Notes: a model not told the origin generated them from the sequence alone. Positions 1 to 11,527 are shown, counted from the stretch's first letter. The stretch is 64,000 bases of DNA from Prorocentrum cordatum (GCA_963575745.1 CAUYUJ010009557.1:833005-897004); one strand, 5' to 3'. Translations and numbers: made by a program.

Positions 1-599
1 CACCCACCGCACCCATTTCATCACACCCATCGCACGTCTCGTTGCCCCATATGGAGCTCCACCCCAAGCCCCCGCGGTGCCACCCGCATGCGTTCACAAC
101 GCCCATGTCGGCACACCCCGCGCAAGTTTCCGTGCGCACAGGGGGCTCCACGGAAAAGGATGTTGGCACCTGCTTTCGCAACTGCATATTGTTGGGCCCT
201 TCGTCGGGCTAGGTGTGCCTCAATTGGTGGCACCACGTTGGCGCACTTGATTCCGATTCGCGATTCTGGCGTCTGCTGCATGGGGGGCGCCATTTCGGCG
301 AACTGGGTTCCAGCGCGACGTTCTGCGGGTTGGTTTGTAGGCGCTGCCCGCCTTTTGGGTGGCGCCAGAACTGTGAACAATATATAGGCACCGTTTTCCG
401 TGGGCGTTCTTTTGGCAGCGGGGTGTGCTCCTCTTTAGGGTATAACGCTTTGGCGAACTGTCCACCAATTCGCCGTTCTGGTGCCTCCTGATGGGGGGGG
501 GGCCATCTTCACGAATTTGATTCAGAGTTCGTCAGTTCGCCATTAGCCTGAGGAAGGACCCAACCACGTGCAGGCGTGAATACCGCAATTGACACCATC
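1..599. other. Left edge, one repeat unit, no gene
   Basis: One degenerate forward unit of the roughly 90-bp repeat that dominates 2.4-3.9 kb lies at about 33-160, recognisable by the GGGAGCTCCACC-like core, the CCCGCATGCG core and a CATGTCGGCACACCCC-like end. From 160 to 599 I see GC-rich sequence whose open frames overlap on both strands with no recognisable protein, so I call no gene. Confidence 0.5.
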
Positions 600-850
600 C
601 GTGTCGGCGGATCTCCCTATGTGGGGCAACGAAACGTGTGAGGGGTTTGGGTGAGGTGGACGCATGCTGGCGGCAGCACTCGGCCCGTCGGTGGAACTCC
701 CTGTGGGGCCACAAAACGTGCGAGGGGTACGCCGAATTGGGTGTGCGTGACGCATGCGGGCGGCAGCACTGGAGCCTTCGGAAGAGCTCCCTATGGTGCC
801 ACGCAACGTGCGAGGGGTGTGCCGAATTCGGCGTGAGTAACTCGCTGCCC
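600..850 (-). repeat. Inverted units of the ~90-bp repeat
   Basis: Two to three units read as the reverse complement of the array at 2.36-3.87 kb: GGGGCAACGAAACGTGTGAG, GACGCATGC(G/T)GGCGGCAGCACT and GGAACTCCCTGTGGGGCCAC recur in order. The same family is therefore present in both orientations within 4 kb. No coding capacity is claimed. Confidence 0.75.
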
Positions 851-1245
851 CAAATGGCTTTAACTCTTCTAGCGTGGAGTCGCGCCCCCAAGTGGCCTTA
901 AGTCCTCGAATGTGAACTCGCGGAGCCTTGCAATGACACATCCTCTTATGCGGACTCGCTTTCGCAAGTGGCCTTACCCCTTGTAATGCGAACTCGCGTT
1001 CCCATGTGGCCTCAAATCCTCTAATGTGGATTCGCGTTCGCCAGTGGCATGAAACCCTCTAATGTGGGCTCGCGGGGCCTTGCAGGGATAGAGCTCTAAT
1101 GTGGGCTCGCGGCCCCAGGGGGGCTTGAATTTCCTGTTGTGGGCTCGCGACCCCAAATTGCCTGAAACCCTCTACCGCGGACGCGCGTTCTGAAGTAGCC
1201 TGAAATCCTGTGATGTGGACTCGCGTGGCCTTGCGTGGAGCGCCT
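851..1245 (+). repeat. ~38-bp degenerate tandem repeat
   Basis: About ten units share the pattern CTCTAATGTGGACTCGCG followed by a short variable part and (A)AGTGGCCTGAAATC or CCTTGCAATG. Copies differ by substitutions and small indels, so this is an old array. It separates two inverted fragments of the ~90-bp family (600-850 and about 1,250-1,330). Confidence 0.7.
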
Positions 1246-2214
1246 TGTTAGTCCGCGAAACGTGCGAGGGGGGCGCCGACGGTGGCGCGGTGGACGCGCG
1301 CGGGCGCAGGCACTGGCCGAGACGTCCCAAGAGGGCCCCAATATGGCATCAAGAGGAGCCCCCGAGGGCCCAAGCGCTCTTCAACGTTCGCGCCCAGATA
1401 ACTGTGACTCTGGCGTCGTGTGCGACGGAATGACGCTTTGAACGCAGAAACCAATCGCCCGCCCGATGCGACAAAGAAACGTCATTGATGACCGCGCCCG
1501 CGACTGAGGGAATTCCTGCCCTCGACGACGGGGCAGAACTTCTCTCATTCGCACCGATCTGACACGGCGGCGCCCCGCGCGCCACGACCCCGACACAGAA
1601 AAAAGATCCCTCAAGACAGAGACGCATCGTTTTTTTTATCGGGCAACCCAACCACTGGAGATTCGGAGAGGTTTTCTCATTCGTTATTTGTCGACTGGAA
1701 CCCACCGAACTTTCTCCGCTACTAAAACGCGCGCAAATCCGAGCGGCCGAACACAATCCGCTAGTGGACCGTTGAATTTACGCCACTGTCGTTGCTGGCG
1801 CGGCAGAATTTCTCGAGCTGTGGCACAAGCATTCCTGCGTGCGCGTGCGCGCGCGCGTGGGGGGAGTGGGGGGGGGGGGAGGGGGGGTAGGGGGAAGCGA
1901 TAGACGCAACGCAACGCAACGCAATGCAACAGCGCGTTCCCTTGGGGCCCGCAAGCACCCACATCCCAGTCGAAAGCACCAAAGAAGATTTCCCACTGAT
2001 AATTGAAGCCCCATCCGCTCTGCACAGAGAGAAGGCCAACGTGTCTCACGAAGTCTGAATCACCTCAGGACTCTTCCCTAGATGCGTGGCAGAACGAAGT
2101 CAGGTGTGACCGCGTTTCCCAACCATCCTGTGGTGTTGGGTCCTCGTTTTGAAGAGGAAGCGCCCCGCGTCATTCCTCCTCCTCTCCTCCTCCTCCCCCT
2201 CCATCTCCATCCTC
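1246..2214. other. Intergenic, simple repeats only
   Basis: One inverted fragment of the ~90-bp repeat lies at 1,250-1,330 (GCGAAACGTGCGAGGGG). A GC-alternating and G-run tract lies at 1,838-1,890 and a GCAAC pentamer run at 1,905-1,930. Open frames here are short, overlapping and show no family resemblance. Confidence 0.5.
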
Positions 2215-2358
2215 CCACCATCATAATCGTCATCACCATCATCGTCGTCATCATCACCGTCATCACCATCATCGTCATAATCCGCATGATCATCATCAAC
2301 ACTATCATCGCCATCCTCATCATCATCATCACCATCATCGCTGTCATCACCACCATCA
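2215..2358 (+). repeat. CAT/ATC trinucleotide microsatellite
   Basis: Imperfect (ATC)n/(CAT)n tract with CGT and AAT interruptions. It abuts the start of the ~90-bp tandem array and gives long Ile/Met/Asp-rich frames that are not real proteins. Confidence 0.9.
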
Positions 2359-3870
2359 CTCCTCACGCGTTTCGGGACCCCATGGTGAGCTGCACCGAAG
2401 GCCCCAGTGCTGCCGCCCGCATGCGTCACCCACGCCCATGTCGGCATACCCCTCGCACGTTTCGTGGCCCCACAGGGAGCTCCACCGAAGGCCCCAGTGC
2501 TGCCGCCCGCATGCGTCCCCCACGCTCACTTCGGCACACCCCTCACACGTTTCGTGGCCCCACAGGGAGCTCCACCGAAGGCCCCAGTGCTGCCGCCCGC
2601 ATGCGCCCCCCACACTCATTTCGGCACACCCCTCACACGTCTCGTGGCCCCATAGGGAGTTCCACCGAAGGTCCCAGCGCGGCCGCCCGCATGCGCCCCC
2701 CGCGCTCATTTCGGCACACCCCTCACACGCTTCGCGGCCCCATAGGGAGCTCCACCGAAGGCCGCAGCGCTGCCGCCCGCATGCGTAACCCACACTCATT
2801 TCGGCACACCCCTTCACACGTTTCATGGCCCCACAGGGAGCTCCACCGAAGGTCCCAGTGCTGCCGCCCGCATGCGTCCCCCGCACTCATTTCGGCACAC
2901 CCCTCACACGCTTCGTGGACCCATAGGGAGCCCCGCCGAAGGCCCCAGTGCTGCCGCCCGCATGCGTCTCCCACACCCATGTCGGCATACCCCTCACACG
3001 TTTCGTGGCCCCACAGGGAGCTCCACCGAAGGCCCCAGCGCTGCCGCCCGCATGCGCCCCCCGCACACATTTCAGCCCACCCCTCACACGTTTCGTGGCC
3101 CCACAGGGATCCCCACCAAAGGCCCCAGCGCTGCCGCCCGCGTGCGCCCCCCACACCGATTTCGACACACTCCTCACACGTTTCGTGGCCCCATAGGGAG
3201 CCCCACCGAAGGTCCCAGTGCTGCCGCCCGCATGCGTCCCCCACGCCAATTTCGGCACACCCTTCACACGCTTCGTGGCCCCATAGGGAGCTCCACCGAA
3301 GGCCCCAGTGTTGCCGCCCGCACGTTTCGTGGCCCCACAGGGAGCCCCGCCGAAGGTCCCAGTGCTGCCGCCCGCATGCGCCCCGCACACTTCGGCACAC
3401 CCCTCACACGTTTCGTGGCTGTACAGGGGGCCCCACCGAAGGCTCAAGTGGCAACGTCCGCCCGCGCGACTGCCAGCCATTTCGGCGCACCCCTCACATG
3501 TTCCGTGGCCCCATAGGGAGCTCCACCGAAGGCCCCAGTGCTGCCGCCTGCACGTTTCGTGGCCCCACAGGGAGCTCCGCCGAAGGTCCCAGTGCTGCCG
3601 CCCGCATGCGTCCCGCACACTTCGGCACACCCCTCACGCGTTTCGTGGCTGTATAGGGAGCTCCACCGAAGGCTCCAGTGGCAGCGTCCGCGCGCGCGAC
3701 TGCCAGCCATTTCGGCACACCACACCACGCGTTTCTTGGCTTTACAGGAAGCTCTACCGAAGGCTCCAGCGGCAGCGTCCGCACGCGCGACTGCCACGCA
3801 TTTCGGCGCACCTCATGCGTTTCGTTGCCCCATTGGGAGCTCCACCGAACGCTCCAGCGGCAGCGTCCGC
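2359..3870 (+). repeat. ~90-bp tandem array, about 18 units
   Basis: Each unit runs CACACGTTTCGTGGCCCC, a(c/t)AGGGAGCTCCACCGAAGG, CCCCAGTGCTGCCGCC, CGCATGCG and then a more variable CCCCACTCATTTCGGCACACC. Most units are 84-92 bp; some lose the CGCATGCG part (near 3,320 and 3,540). Because about 92 bp is not a multiple of three and stops are rare, all six frames stay open for long stretches. Right-end units (3,640-3,860) are more diverged, as expected at an array edge. It ends just before the transposon-type gene at 3,950. Confidence 0.9.
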
Positions 3871-3949
3871 ATGGAAGAGGGGGAGTTTTCGCAAATACGG
3901 GCGGGTCGAGCGGGCGGGCGGGCCTGCTCGCTGACGCGCCTGCGCCCTG

Positions 3950-5301
3950 ATGGGTGAGTGGATATTTTGTGCAAAAGGTGCATCTGGGTTCAGGATATGC
4001 CCAGCGTGCACCAACGTAGTCACCCACGCTTGGCAAACCGAGAGAAGCGCTGGTTACGCCCCCAGCACGTCGTTGGACCTGAGCCGCATGAAGCAGCATA
4101 CTGATGTCTCAGCGCGAACAGTGCTGATCGAGTTAGCGCGCTTGCATGGGGAATGGGTTGCAGGAAACATAACGAAGGCGAGGTTTGAGTCGACGTGTTG
4201 CCTTTACGGTTTCAATCACGACCCCAACAACATTCTTCTTGACAGCTGCCTTCGTGTTGGCAGCACGAGCATGATGCACGATTGGGTTCATATTTACCTT
4301 GTTTCAAGTTTGTTCAACACCGAACTGCAATTCCGTTTGATATTTATGCCGGCCAAGGGCATTTCTGTATCCGGACTGTACAACTTCATGGCCCGATGGA
4401 CGCGGCCTAAGAGAATGGCTTCCCCCGTTGAGGCACTCAGCCCATCCAGAGTTGACCTGCAAGGTGACCACTTCAAGTGCGACGCGAACCAAGCCATGCA
4501 CATGTACGGGGTTATTGCTGTGTGTTGAAAACATATGTTCGGCCAGGTGTCATGGATGATCAGGTCGATAGTTTCTTGAAGCTCGCAAGCGTGCTCGACC
4601 TGTGCACCCAAGTGAAAGACGGGACTGTCGAACCATATTGTCTCAAACGGCGCGTACTAGTCCACTTAGCGTCGTTCATGCGGGCTTATGGAGAAGCCGG
4701 GTGGATACCCAAGCACCAGTTATCTCTTCACCTGTACATGGAACTGCGGCGGTTTCAGACCCTTCTTGGTCTTTTGACGCAGGAACGGCGGCACAAGTTA
4801 GTGAAGCGTTGGACGAAGGACAGATACTCGTGCACGTCGTTCGAGCGAGGGCTCATTGAGGAAGTTACCTTGGAACACCTTCACCAGATGCAGTCGCATT
4901 GGTGTAAGCATGGCCTCTTGCAGGCTCACCCGCCAAAAGGTGCCCTCAAGCAGGCATTGCAGTCAGCGCACCCTGGTGCGGAACGCATTCTCGTCGCATC
5001 AGTGGCCAAAGGGTGCAAGGGTAGCGCTGTTCATGCGGGAGACATTGCTCACTGCATGATTCGCGGCCGCGTTCGGTTGGTTGAAGTTTGGTACCACGCC
5101 GAAATCGATGGACAGACCGTGTCTTGCGTGAGCGTTTGGCCTTATGTGCCTACGCCTAGCTGCTCCAGCGAAGAAGTGTCATGCCATCGTCGCGTGGATG
5201 ATCCACAGCTGGTGCCTGTCAGCGGTTTGATTGCTGCGGTAACCTTTTTAACAGGTGATTCAGACTTAGTTTCAGTTCTCGTGCCGCCACACTTGAGGTG
5301 A
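3950..5301 (+). pseudogene. Dinoflagellate transposon-type dispersed gene, frameshifted
   Basis: Two plus-strand frames (3,950-4,528 and 4,477-5,301) read as one protein broken by a 1-nt loss near 4,522-4,528: the first ends at GVIAVC-stop while the other frame carries on at LKTYVRPGVMDDQVDSFLK. Landmarks in order are CPACTNVV (residue ~20), a histidine-rich MMHDWVHIYLVSSLFNTE (~110), RMASPVEALSPSRVD, WIPKHQLSLHL, then ERRHKLVKRWTKDR and a FERGLIEEVTLEHL helix. From memory this order fits a large dispersed gene family of dinoflagellate genomes, thought to be transposon-derived; its biochemical activity is unknown. Exons upstream of the CPAC motif are missing, replaced by the ~90-bp array, so the copy is 5'-truncated. 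Codon use is less GC-biased than the repeats around it. It could instead be one intact gene with a sequencing indel. Confidence 0.7.
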
Positions 5302-6188
5302 GTTTGGCGCTCTACGGAGGCGGATGGGGAGGAGGAGGAGGAGGAGGAGGAGGAGGAGGGAGGAGGCAGGAGGAAGGTGGAAGGAGAAATGAGGAATGAA
5401 GAAGGAGGAAACCTAGGTGGAAGAGGGAGGAGATGGTGAGGAGTGGGCGGGATAAAGGGGGAGAGGACGGAGGAGGAGAAGGACAAGACGGAGTTCGAGA
5501 ATCATGATGATAATGATGATGATGATGCTGATGACGATGATTACGACGGGGGCGGTGAGAGGGAGGAGAAGGAGGAGGAGGAGGTAGCGAAGGGGGATAT
5601 GTTCCCATGTTTCCCTGCGAAGGTTTCGGGTTTCATTGCGAAATTCTCCATCATCCGATGGCGGGCCCCAGGGTCAAAAACGATTTGGGAGTCCAAGAAA
5701 GCTGTTCAAGGATCCGCTGGGAATGTTACTCACCCTTTCCAATCTCATCCTCCTCGTCATCCTTCTCCTTCTCCTCCCTCTTCCGTGCCACTTTGGCTCG
5801 CACCTAAACCAGATAACTGCGGTTGCGCAACCCAACGAACCTTGGATGCAAAAGCATGGTTCTGAACTGGGTTACAATACTTTCAGAACTGGGATACATC
5901 CGCGCATCCGCATTTGCATCCGCAGAACTAACATCGCAACCGCCGTGGGCCACTCGGCGACTTCCCGACCACTTCCCCAGGACCGGTTTTTCATCCCGAG
6001 TCATTTTTTGACGGTCCCGAGGCCCGGCGAGGGCCCCGAGAGGCCAAAAACTGCGAAAAACCTTCGTCTCGATTTTTTCGAGACGCCCGATGTCTGGAAA
6101 TGACCTCAGGTGTCTGGATTCGATTCCGATGTCGATCCGATCCGCCCCTGTGCGGCCCGATCCCCCTTCTGGCTCTGCAGGGGCCGAG
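5302..6188. other. Intergenic, GGA and GAT microsatellites
   Basis: (GGA)n-like tracts lie at about 5,325-5,480 and 5,560-5,590, and a GAT tract at 5,505-5,545. From 5,600 to 6,188 the sequence is unique-looking but without a convincing frame on either strand. Confidence 0.5.
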
Positions 6189-6332
6189 CACCACCACCAC
6201 CATAAGTTGGAGGGGGAGGGGGTCCTCCTCCTCCTCCTCCTCCTCCTCCTCCTCCTCCTCCTCCTCCTCCTCCTCACCCTCCACCTCCTTCCCCCCCAAC
6301 TTGTGATGGTGGTGGTGGAAAACAGGCCCATC
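6189..6332 (+). mobile_element. Foldback element with (TCC)n core, copy 1
   Basis: Inverted ends CACCACCACCATAAGTTGG and CCAACTTGTGATGGTGGTGG flank a perfect TCC run of about 60 bp. The right flank (AAAACAGGCCCATC) is the reverse complement of the left flank of a second copy at 8,600 (GATGGGCCTGTGTTCC). The two copies are thus one element in opposite orientations, with the microsatellite carried inside. It carries no protein. Confidence 0.7.
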
Positions 6333-8234
6333 ACCCTCCCCTCCCCCCTTGCCCCCCCCCCCTCCTGCGGCGCGTGGTCGAGAGGAGGCCGAGGGCGGCG
6401 CCTCTCCAGACCCGCCGGGCGCCCGCTGCGGAGGCCCCGCCTCCAGGGCGGCGTTCGCCTCCACGGCGTCCGCCGCCAGGCCGCCGCCGCGGCTCCGGCA
6501 GCGGTGCTCGCCGGGCTCACAGCGCCCGAGGCTCCCAGGCTCCTCTGGGCGAAGTTCCTGGCAGGCGGGCAAAACAGCACTGACTGGTTGGAAAAGCACA
6601 CATGCACAGGCGCCCACTGCAAGCGCGGGGGAGTCCGTCGCCGCCGCCGTCGTCGCCGTCGTCGGCGCCCCTCGAAAGCGTGGAGAGACGACTTTTCGGC
6701 TTCCTGTGGCCGTAATTGGCTCCGCCCCATTTCTTACAGCCAAAGGCCTCCAAGATGGCCTGCAGAGGGCTCCCAAGGCCTTCAGGGGGCCCCAAGAAAG
6801 CCCAGCAGGCCTTCAATATTGCCCCAGCAGAGCGCATCAGACATCCAACATAGCCTCAAGAAGGCTTCGAATGGAGCTCCCAAAGCAAACGACCCACAAA
6901 GGCCTTCCCCGTCGTCGTTGGCAGGGGTGGGCAGGTCGTCTGCTCGATCCCTGCCGCAAGGGGAGAGCGAAGGGCGCAGCCTGCGGGGGCACAGAGAAGC
7001 CCTCGCACCGCCGCGCCGCTTTTTGTTGCTCCCCCGACCCCTGCACCGCGGCCGTTCCACCCAGCCGCCGTACTCCAACACCTGCCCGCACATGATCTTC
7101 CAGGAGGGCTGAAAAACAGCACCAGGATCTTTGCATCTGAAATCCACGTCGTTTAACTACGTAGCTCTTCAACCTCTTCCTCTTCCTCCCCCTTCGAGGC
7201 CTCAAATATAAGACAGCCTCAAGACGGTCCTAAGGGCGCCTCAAGAGGGCTCCAATCGACAACTTGTTTCGGCGTCCTACGGCCGTAAGTGGCTCCACCC
7301 TATTCCTCAGTCCATGGCGTTCAATATGGCCTCGAGAGGGCTCTCAAGGCCTCCAGGGAGGCCCCAAGATGGACCCAACAAAGCGCCGAAAGCCTGTCAA
7401 ATTGCCCCAAAAGGGGTCAACAGGCATCCAATAATGGCCTCAATAATGCTTCACAAAGAACTCCAAGAACGCAAGACCCGCGAAGGCCTTGATGGTTGAC
7501 TCGTGCCGACGTCGTCGTCGTCGTCGTCGTGGCAACAACTGTCCACCTTTTGTTAAACTGCATTCTGCGACACTTCCCTGATCACAGGACCTCACCCAAT
7601 GCTTTTGCTTGGACGGGCTGGCAGGGATACGGAAACCGTCAAAAAAGTCCAGCCGCGGTCGTCGTCGTCGCCGTGGCCGTGTTGCCGTCATTTTCGTCGC
7701 CCCCTTCGTCGCCACGGCTTGGGTTCTCCTTGCAAGGCTGGCCAGAAAACATCCCGGGGCAGCCTCAGGGTCGTTGCTCGAGGGAGGCGCCCGTACCTCA
7801 GGCACCGCGAAACGCATTTGTTATTCGCTGCATATAGCAGGCACCATGGGGGGCAAAGGGGGGGACGGGAAGGGGCATAACGTAGCGCCCCCGGCTAAAC
7901 TGTGGTGTCAGACGCACTGCGGCAGTGCCGAGGTCGCACTAGGGGGGGGGGGCGCTACCTTTTGGGAGAGGGAAGGGAAGGGGAAGAGTAGGGGGCACAA
8001 CGCGCGTTATGGTCCAGGTCGTAAGAAACACATATGTTCATTGTTATTCCATACCAAGATGCTCCTTCAACCTCGGCCTGGTTGGAGGCCCAAGGATGCT
8101 TCCACACGACGCAAACGGAAAGTCTTGCGCCCCGGAGGTGTCGGGACATCAGGGGGCGCCGCATTGACAAGAACATTGCGCGGAGGCCTGGCGAGGTCTG
8201 AGCTGGGAGTCGGCGGCGAGCGAAAGGGGGCAGC
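6333..8234. other. Intergenic, GC-rich, scattered CCAAGA-type repeat
   Basis: Low-density copies of the GCCTC(A/C)AAGAGGGCTCC family occur at 6,745-6,900 and 7,205-7,490, between CGTCGTCGT runs (6,640-6,660, 7,508-7,535, 7,655-7,720). A minus-strand segment at about 6,350-6,565 follows a CTGCCAG acceptor-like site and stays open in two frames, so it could be an exon, but I cannot assign it. Short G-runs occur at 7,855-7,950. Confidence 0.4.
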
Positions 8235-8420
8235 GAGAAGGAAAAGGACTGGTCAGAAGGCGGTGGCAATTCTCAGAAGCCCTCCAGCCTTCTGAAGGGT
8301 CGTCTGCGTCTTCGGCAAAGGCTCAGAAAACACCTTAGAGAGCCGAGAGACTTCCAAGCCTTCTGAGAAGGCCCGCCTCTCCTCACTCCCCCCCCCCCCT
8401 CACTCGCCGCCGAAGGAGGC
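8235..8420. mobile_element. Palindromic ~185-bp element, copy A
   Basis: Shares with copies at 9,868 and 22,755 the order: AAGG(A/C)GAAGG-like end, AAGGCGG-GGGACTT/CAGAAGCC, a centre GT(C/A)TGTCTTCGG-(G/A)AAGGC, then CCTTCTGAGAAGGCCCGCC and CTTCTCACTCCCC. The two ends are inverted repeats of each other, so single strands could fold into a long hairpin. There is no open frame of its own. This copy is the most diverged. Confidence 0.6.
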
Positions 8421-8599
8421 GTGAGAGGCAAGGGGGCGACGAAGAGGCAGGGGTCGAGGGTCGAGAACCGAGGCTCTCGGACGTCTCCGGCTGCTCCTCC
8501 TTCGCCTCCCGGGAAGGCTACCAAGACCCCGGAGTGAGCTGCAGCTAAGCTTCTGAAGCAGCGTCGGTAGGGGCTCACGCCTGGAAATATTCTGGAAAT

Positions 8600-8766
8600 G
8601 ATGGGCCTGTGTTCCACCACCACCAACATAAGTTGGAGTGGGGAAGGAGGAGGACGAGGAGGAGGAGGAGGAGGAGGAGGAGGAGGAGGACGAGGAGGAG
8701 GAGGAAGAGGAAGAGGAGGACCCCCTCCCCCTCAAACTTATTGTGGTGGTGGTAGTGGAAGTGGGA
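8600..8766 (-). mobile_element. Foldback element with (GGA)n core, copy 2
   Basis: Inverted ends CCACCACCACCAACATAAG and CTTATTGTGGTGGTGGT flank an interrupted GGA run. It is the reverse-complement partner of the element at 6,189-6,332, judged by the shared flank GATGGGCCTGTGTTCC. The core has GAC and GAA interruptions that copy 1 lacks. Confidence 0.7.
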
Positions 8767-9867
8767 AACAAGCCACTTAGGAAATAAAAATTGCTGGACC
8801 CCCCAAAGGCTCCCAAAAACAGTCCACGAAAGCTCCGACTTGCCGAGCGGTCTGTCCAAGACGCCTGGACGGCCTCCAACCGGCCCAAAAATCATGCAGA
8901 CGCTGAAAGAGGCCACCGGGAGCAGTCCCAAGCTTCAAGGACGGGAACCGTAAAAGATCAATAATTGTTGTCTTATGATTTCGGCGTTCTCGCCTCTCCC
9001 GCTTCCCGACGCCCCGAAGCGGCCTCCCAAATCGCCCCGAGACAGCCCCGTAGAGCTCCACGAGCGACCCAAAACGGCCCAACAGAGTCCCGAGACGCCT
9101 CCAAAACCCAAGGGCTACCAAGACGGTTCCAAAACGGTGCCGATACGACGGACCAAAACGGACATTTCGAGCCCTCCGCCCCGAGTGTTCCCAGGAGAAG
9201 CCAAGAGGCCCCCAGAAGGACCCCAAGAAGCCCCGCAGAGACCCCAAGATGCTCCCGAGAGGTCCCTGGAAACCCCAAGAGGCCCCGAATATGCTACCAA
9301 GAGACCCCATTCCTACAGTGACCCCTGAAGCCCCCCAAAAGCGTTTCGACCAGACCCCAAGAAGCATCCCTGAGGACTCTGACCCACGTCGGCGTCGTCG
9401 GCAGCCCGACGGTGTATACACAGTAAAGTGGTTGCCGTGCTGCCCGTTGTCTTTGTGGCGACAAACCACCCCCATCCTAGTAGATGGCGAATCCATGGCG
9501 ACTCCTCCGCCACCCAGCTCCTCATCCCTAATCCTCCTGATTATCTTCCCTACTCCCTCCTTTTCCCCTTCCCTTGACCTCCTCCGTCCCCCTCTCCTCC
9601 TCCCTCCCATCCCTCCAGTGTTTGAATACTTTCATCGTCGCTGTTTTCGTCGTCGTCCGCCTTCGGGGTCGGCGGCACCGGTCGTGAGGCCTTCGCAATA
9701 AAAAACTCAGGGGCCCCAGGACCCTGGAGGACCGCAGGAGGACCCCCGCCCAAGCGAGCGACGAAGCAAACGCGGTCTTGAGCACGAGGACACGGCGGCC
9801 CCGTGGCGTTTTTCAGGTCCGACTGGAAAAAACCTCGGGCACATTGGGAAGCGGCGAGCGAGGGGTG
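8767..9867. other. Intergenic, CCAAGAGGCCCC-type repeat block
   Basis: 8,980-9,350 is a small block of the same CCAAGACGG/CCCAAGAGGCCCC satellite that fills 13.1-23.3 kb, here with more divergence. 9,500-9,620 is a pyrimidine-rich CTCC tract. No gene is called. Confidence 0.55.
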
Positions 9868-10050
9868 AAAATGAGAAGGAGAAGGCCTTTTCATAAGGCG
9901 GCGGGACTTTTCAGAAGCCCTTGCGCCTTCTAAGAAATGTATGTCTGTCTTCGGGGAAGGCTTAGAAAACTTCTCAGAAGGCCGGGGGGCTTCCGAACCT
10001 TCTGAGAAGGCCTTCTCCTTCTCACTGCCCCCCTCGCTCGCCGCCGATCG
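9868..10050. mobile_element. Palindromic ~185-bp element, copy B
   Basis: The cleanest of the three copies. The left end GAGAAGGAGAAGGCCTTTTC and the right end GAAGGCCTTCTCCTTCTC are near-perfect inverted repeats, and a second inner pair (TTTTCAGAAGCCC and GGGGCTTCCGAACC) continues the stem. The loop contains GTCTGTCTTCGGGGAAGGC. Followed by CTCGCTCGCCGCCGATCG. Confidence 0.7.
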
Positions 10051-10906
10051 TGGCTCCCCACATGACCCCGCATGTGCGGCGAACTGGCATTGGGATGAGC
10101 AGGGTTGCGACTTGTCTGCTCCACCAGAGCGTGAACTCGGCGTCACCCCAACATAGTTATACTATATGTGCGTCGCCTCGCCGGGGGCGATGCGCGCACC
10201 GAGAAATCTTGTAGTATATGCGTCGTGGCGGACGTTTTCTGGCCACACCGCTCGGGAAACGATATATTACAAGATGGGTATACTATCTGTTTGGGTCGGA
10301 CGCGCGCCTCCAAGGAGAACATATAGTACTAGTATGTCTCTGTGCGTCCCGTGAGCTCTTGGTCTGGAAGCACCCCAGGAGGGGTCGGGACCGATTCGGA
10401 GCGGCCCTGGGGCCAGGCGAGAGAGCCGGCGTCGCCTCCACAGTACCCGCTGGCCCTCCGACTCGCTCAGGAGCTCGGCCGCGCGGGCTGCCAGTGCGGC
10501 ACGTCACGTCGACGGGGTGGCGCTGGCGCTCGGCCTGACGCGGGCGGCTCTCGAAAGGATGCCACCACAAGCGGAGAAACAGAGAGGTACCGATACCGCT
10601 GCTCCCCGGACCTCTCCTCTCCAGGCGTGCTTGTTGACTTTGAACTTCGAGGCGAATCCAGCCCCGGCGACGTGGGAGGGTTAGCGATATCGGCTGTCAC
10701 TCTCCTCCTCTGGTGCAAACCCCCTCGCCAGCGCGCAATGAGCGCTGGGTGCGGCGCCGAAGGTGCACCATTTCGTTGCGTGCTCTCGGCCTGGAGCCGA
10801 GGCCAATATATGGTCGACGTGTGGCACGCTTGAGTCAAAACGGGACACAAAAACACGAACCTCTATGCGGGCACACGTCTCTATACCTCTCTCTCTCTGT
10901 CTCCCG

Positions 10907-10937
<31 letters not shown>

Positions 10938-11000
10938 TCTTCCTCTCTCTATCTCTCTCTCTCTCTCTCTCCCCCCTGGCTCTCCTTAAACATGAAAGTG

Positions 11001-11031
<31 letters not shown>

Positions 11032-11527
11032 ACACATATTTGGCGGTGCGCACAAGGGGGTGGAGGGAGGGGGAGGGCTTCTTAGAAGGAGGCTGCTTCT
11101 TAGAAGGTGCCGGCCTTACATCTATAACCAAGGCCCGCGCCTTCTAATAAGCTGGGGTGCTTCTGAGAAGCCCCCCCCTTCCCCCCACCCCCTCTGCGCG
11201 AGTGGCTGATACATATATACAAATATGTACACATGTATACATGTGGGTATAAGAACACAAAAGTGACAAATGTGTGACGGACGTCGGCCGTCGCGCGCTA
11301 GCCTGTCGAGAAAAAATGACGGCGGCAGCTCGGCACTGGCGGAAAGTTGTCACCCGCGGACTTCCGACGACGGTGTTGTGGAGTGCCTGAGCCCCCGTCC
11401 CATCGACTCCCCCCCAGGCCCAGCTCCCCATTCCCCTGCCCCAGAGGCAGAGAGGCTCGGAAGACCCCAGGTTCTGTACGTACTCTCGCATCCCTGAAGG
11501 TCTGCCCAGGTGGCAGCGGAAACTTAC
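10051..11527. other. 3' side of the bestrophin gene, microsatellites
   Basis: Holds a (CT)n tract (10,890-10,972), a (TA)n tract (10,999-11,028) and a degenerate relative of the palindromic AGAAGG element (11,080-11,190). If the bestrophin gene continues past the GTAAGT donor at 11,527, a final exon might lie on the minus strand near 10,590-10,480 after an AGAG acceptor-like site. That stretch is open in more than one frame and I could not choose. Confidence 0.4.

Noticed and set aside
2082-3656. 524-codon plus-strand frame
   Set aside because: It is the CAT microsatellite plus the ~90-bp array read through; overlapping frames on both strands are equally long.
2360-3870. CRISPR-like direct repeats
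   Set aside because: Units are contiguous at about 90 bp without unique spacers; the setting is eukaryotic.
5804-6776. Arg- or Glu-rich frames over 260-308 codons on the minus strand
   Set aside because: Built around the (GGA)n core of the foldback element; low complexity.
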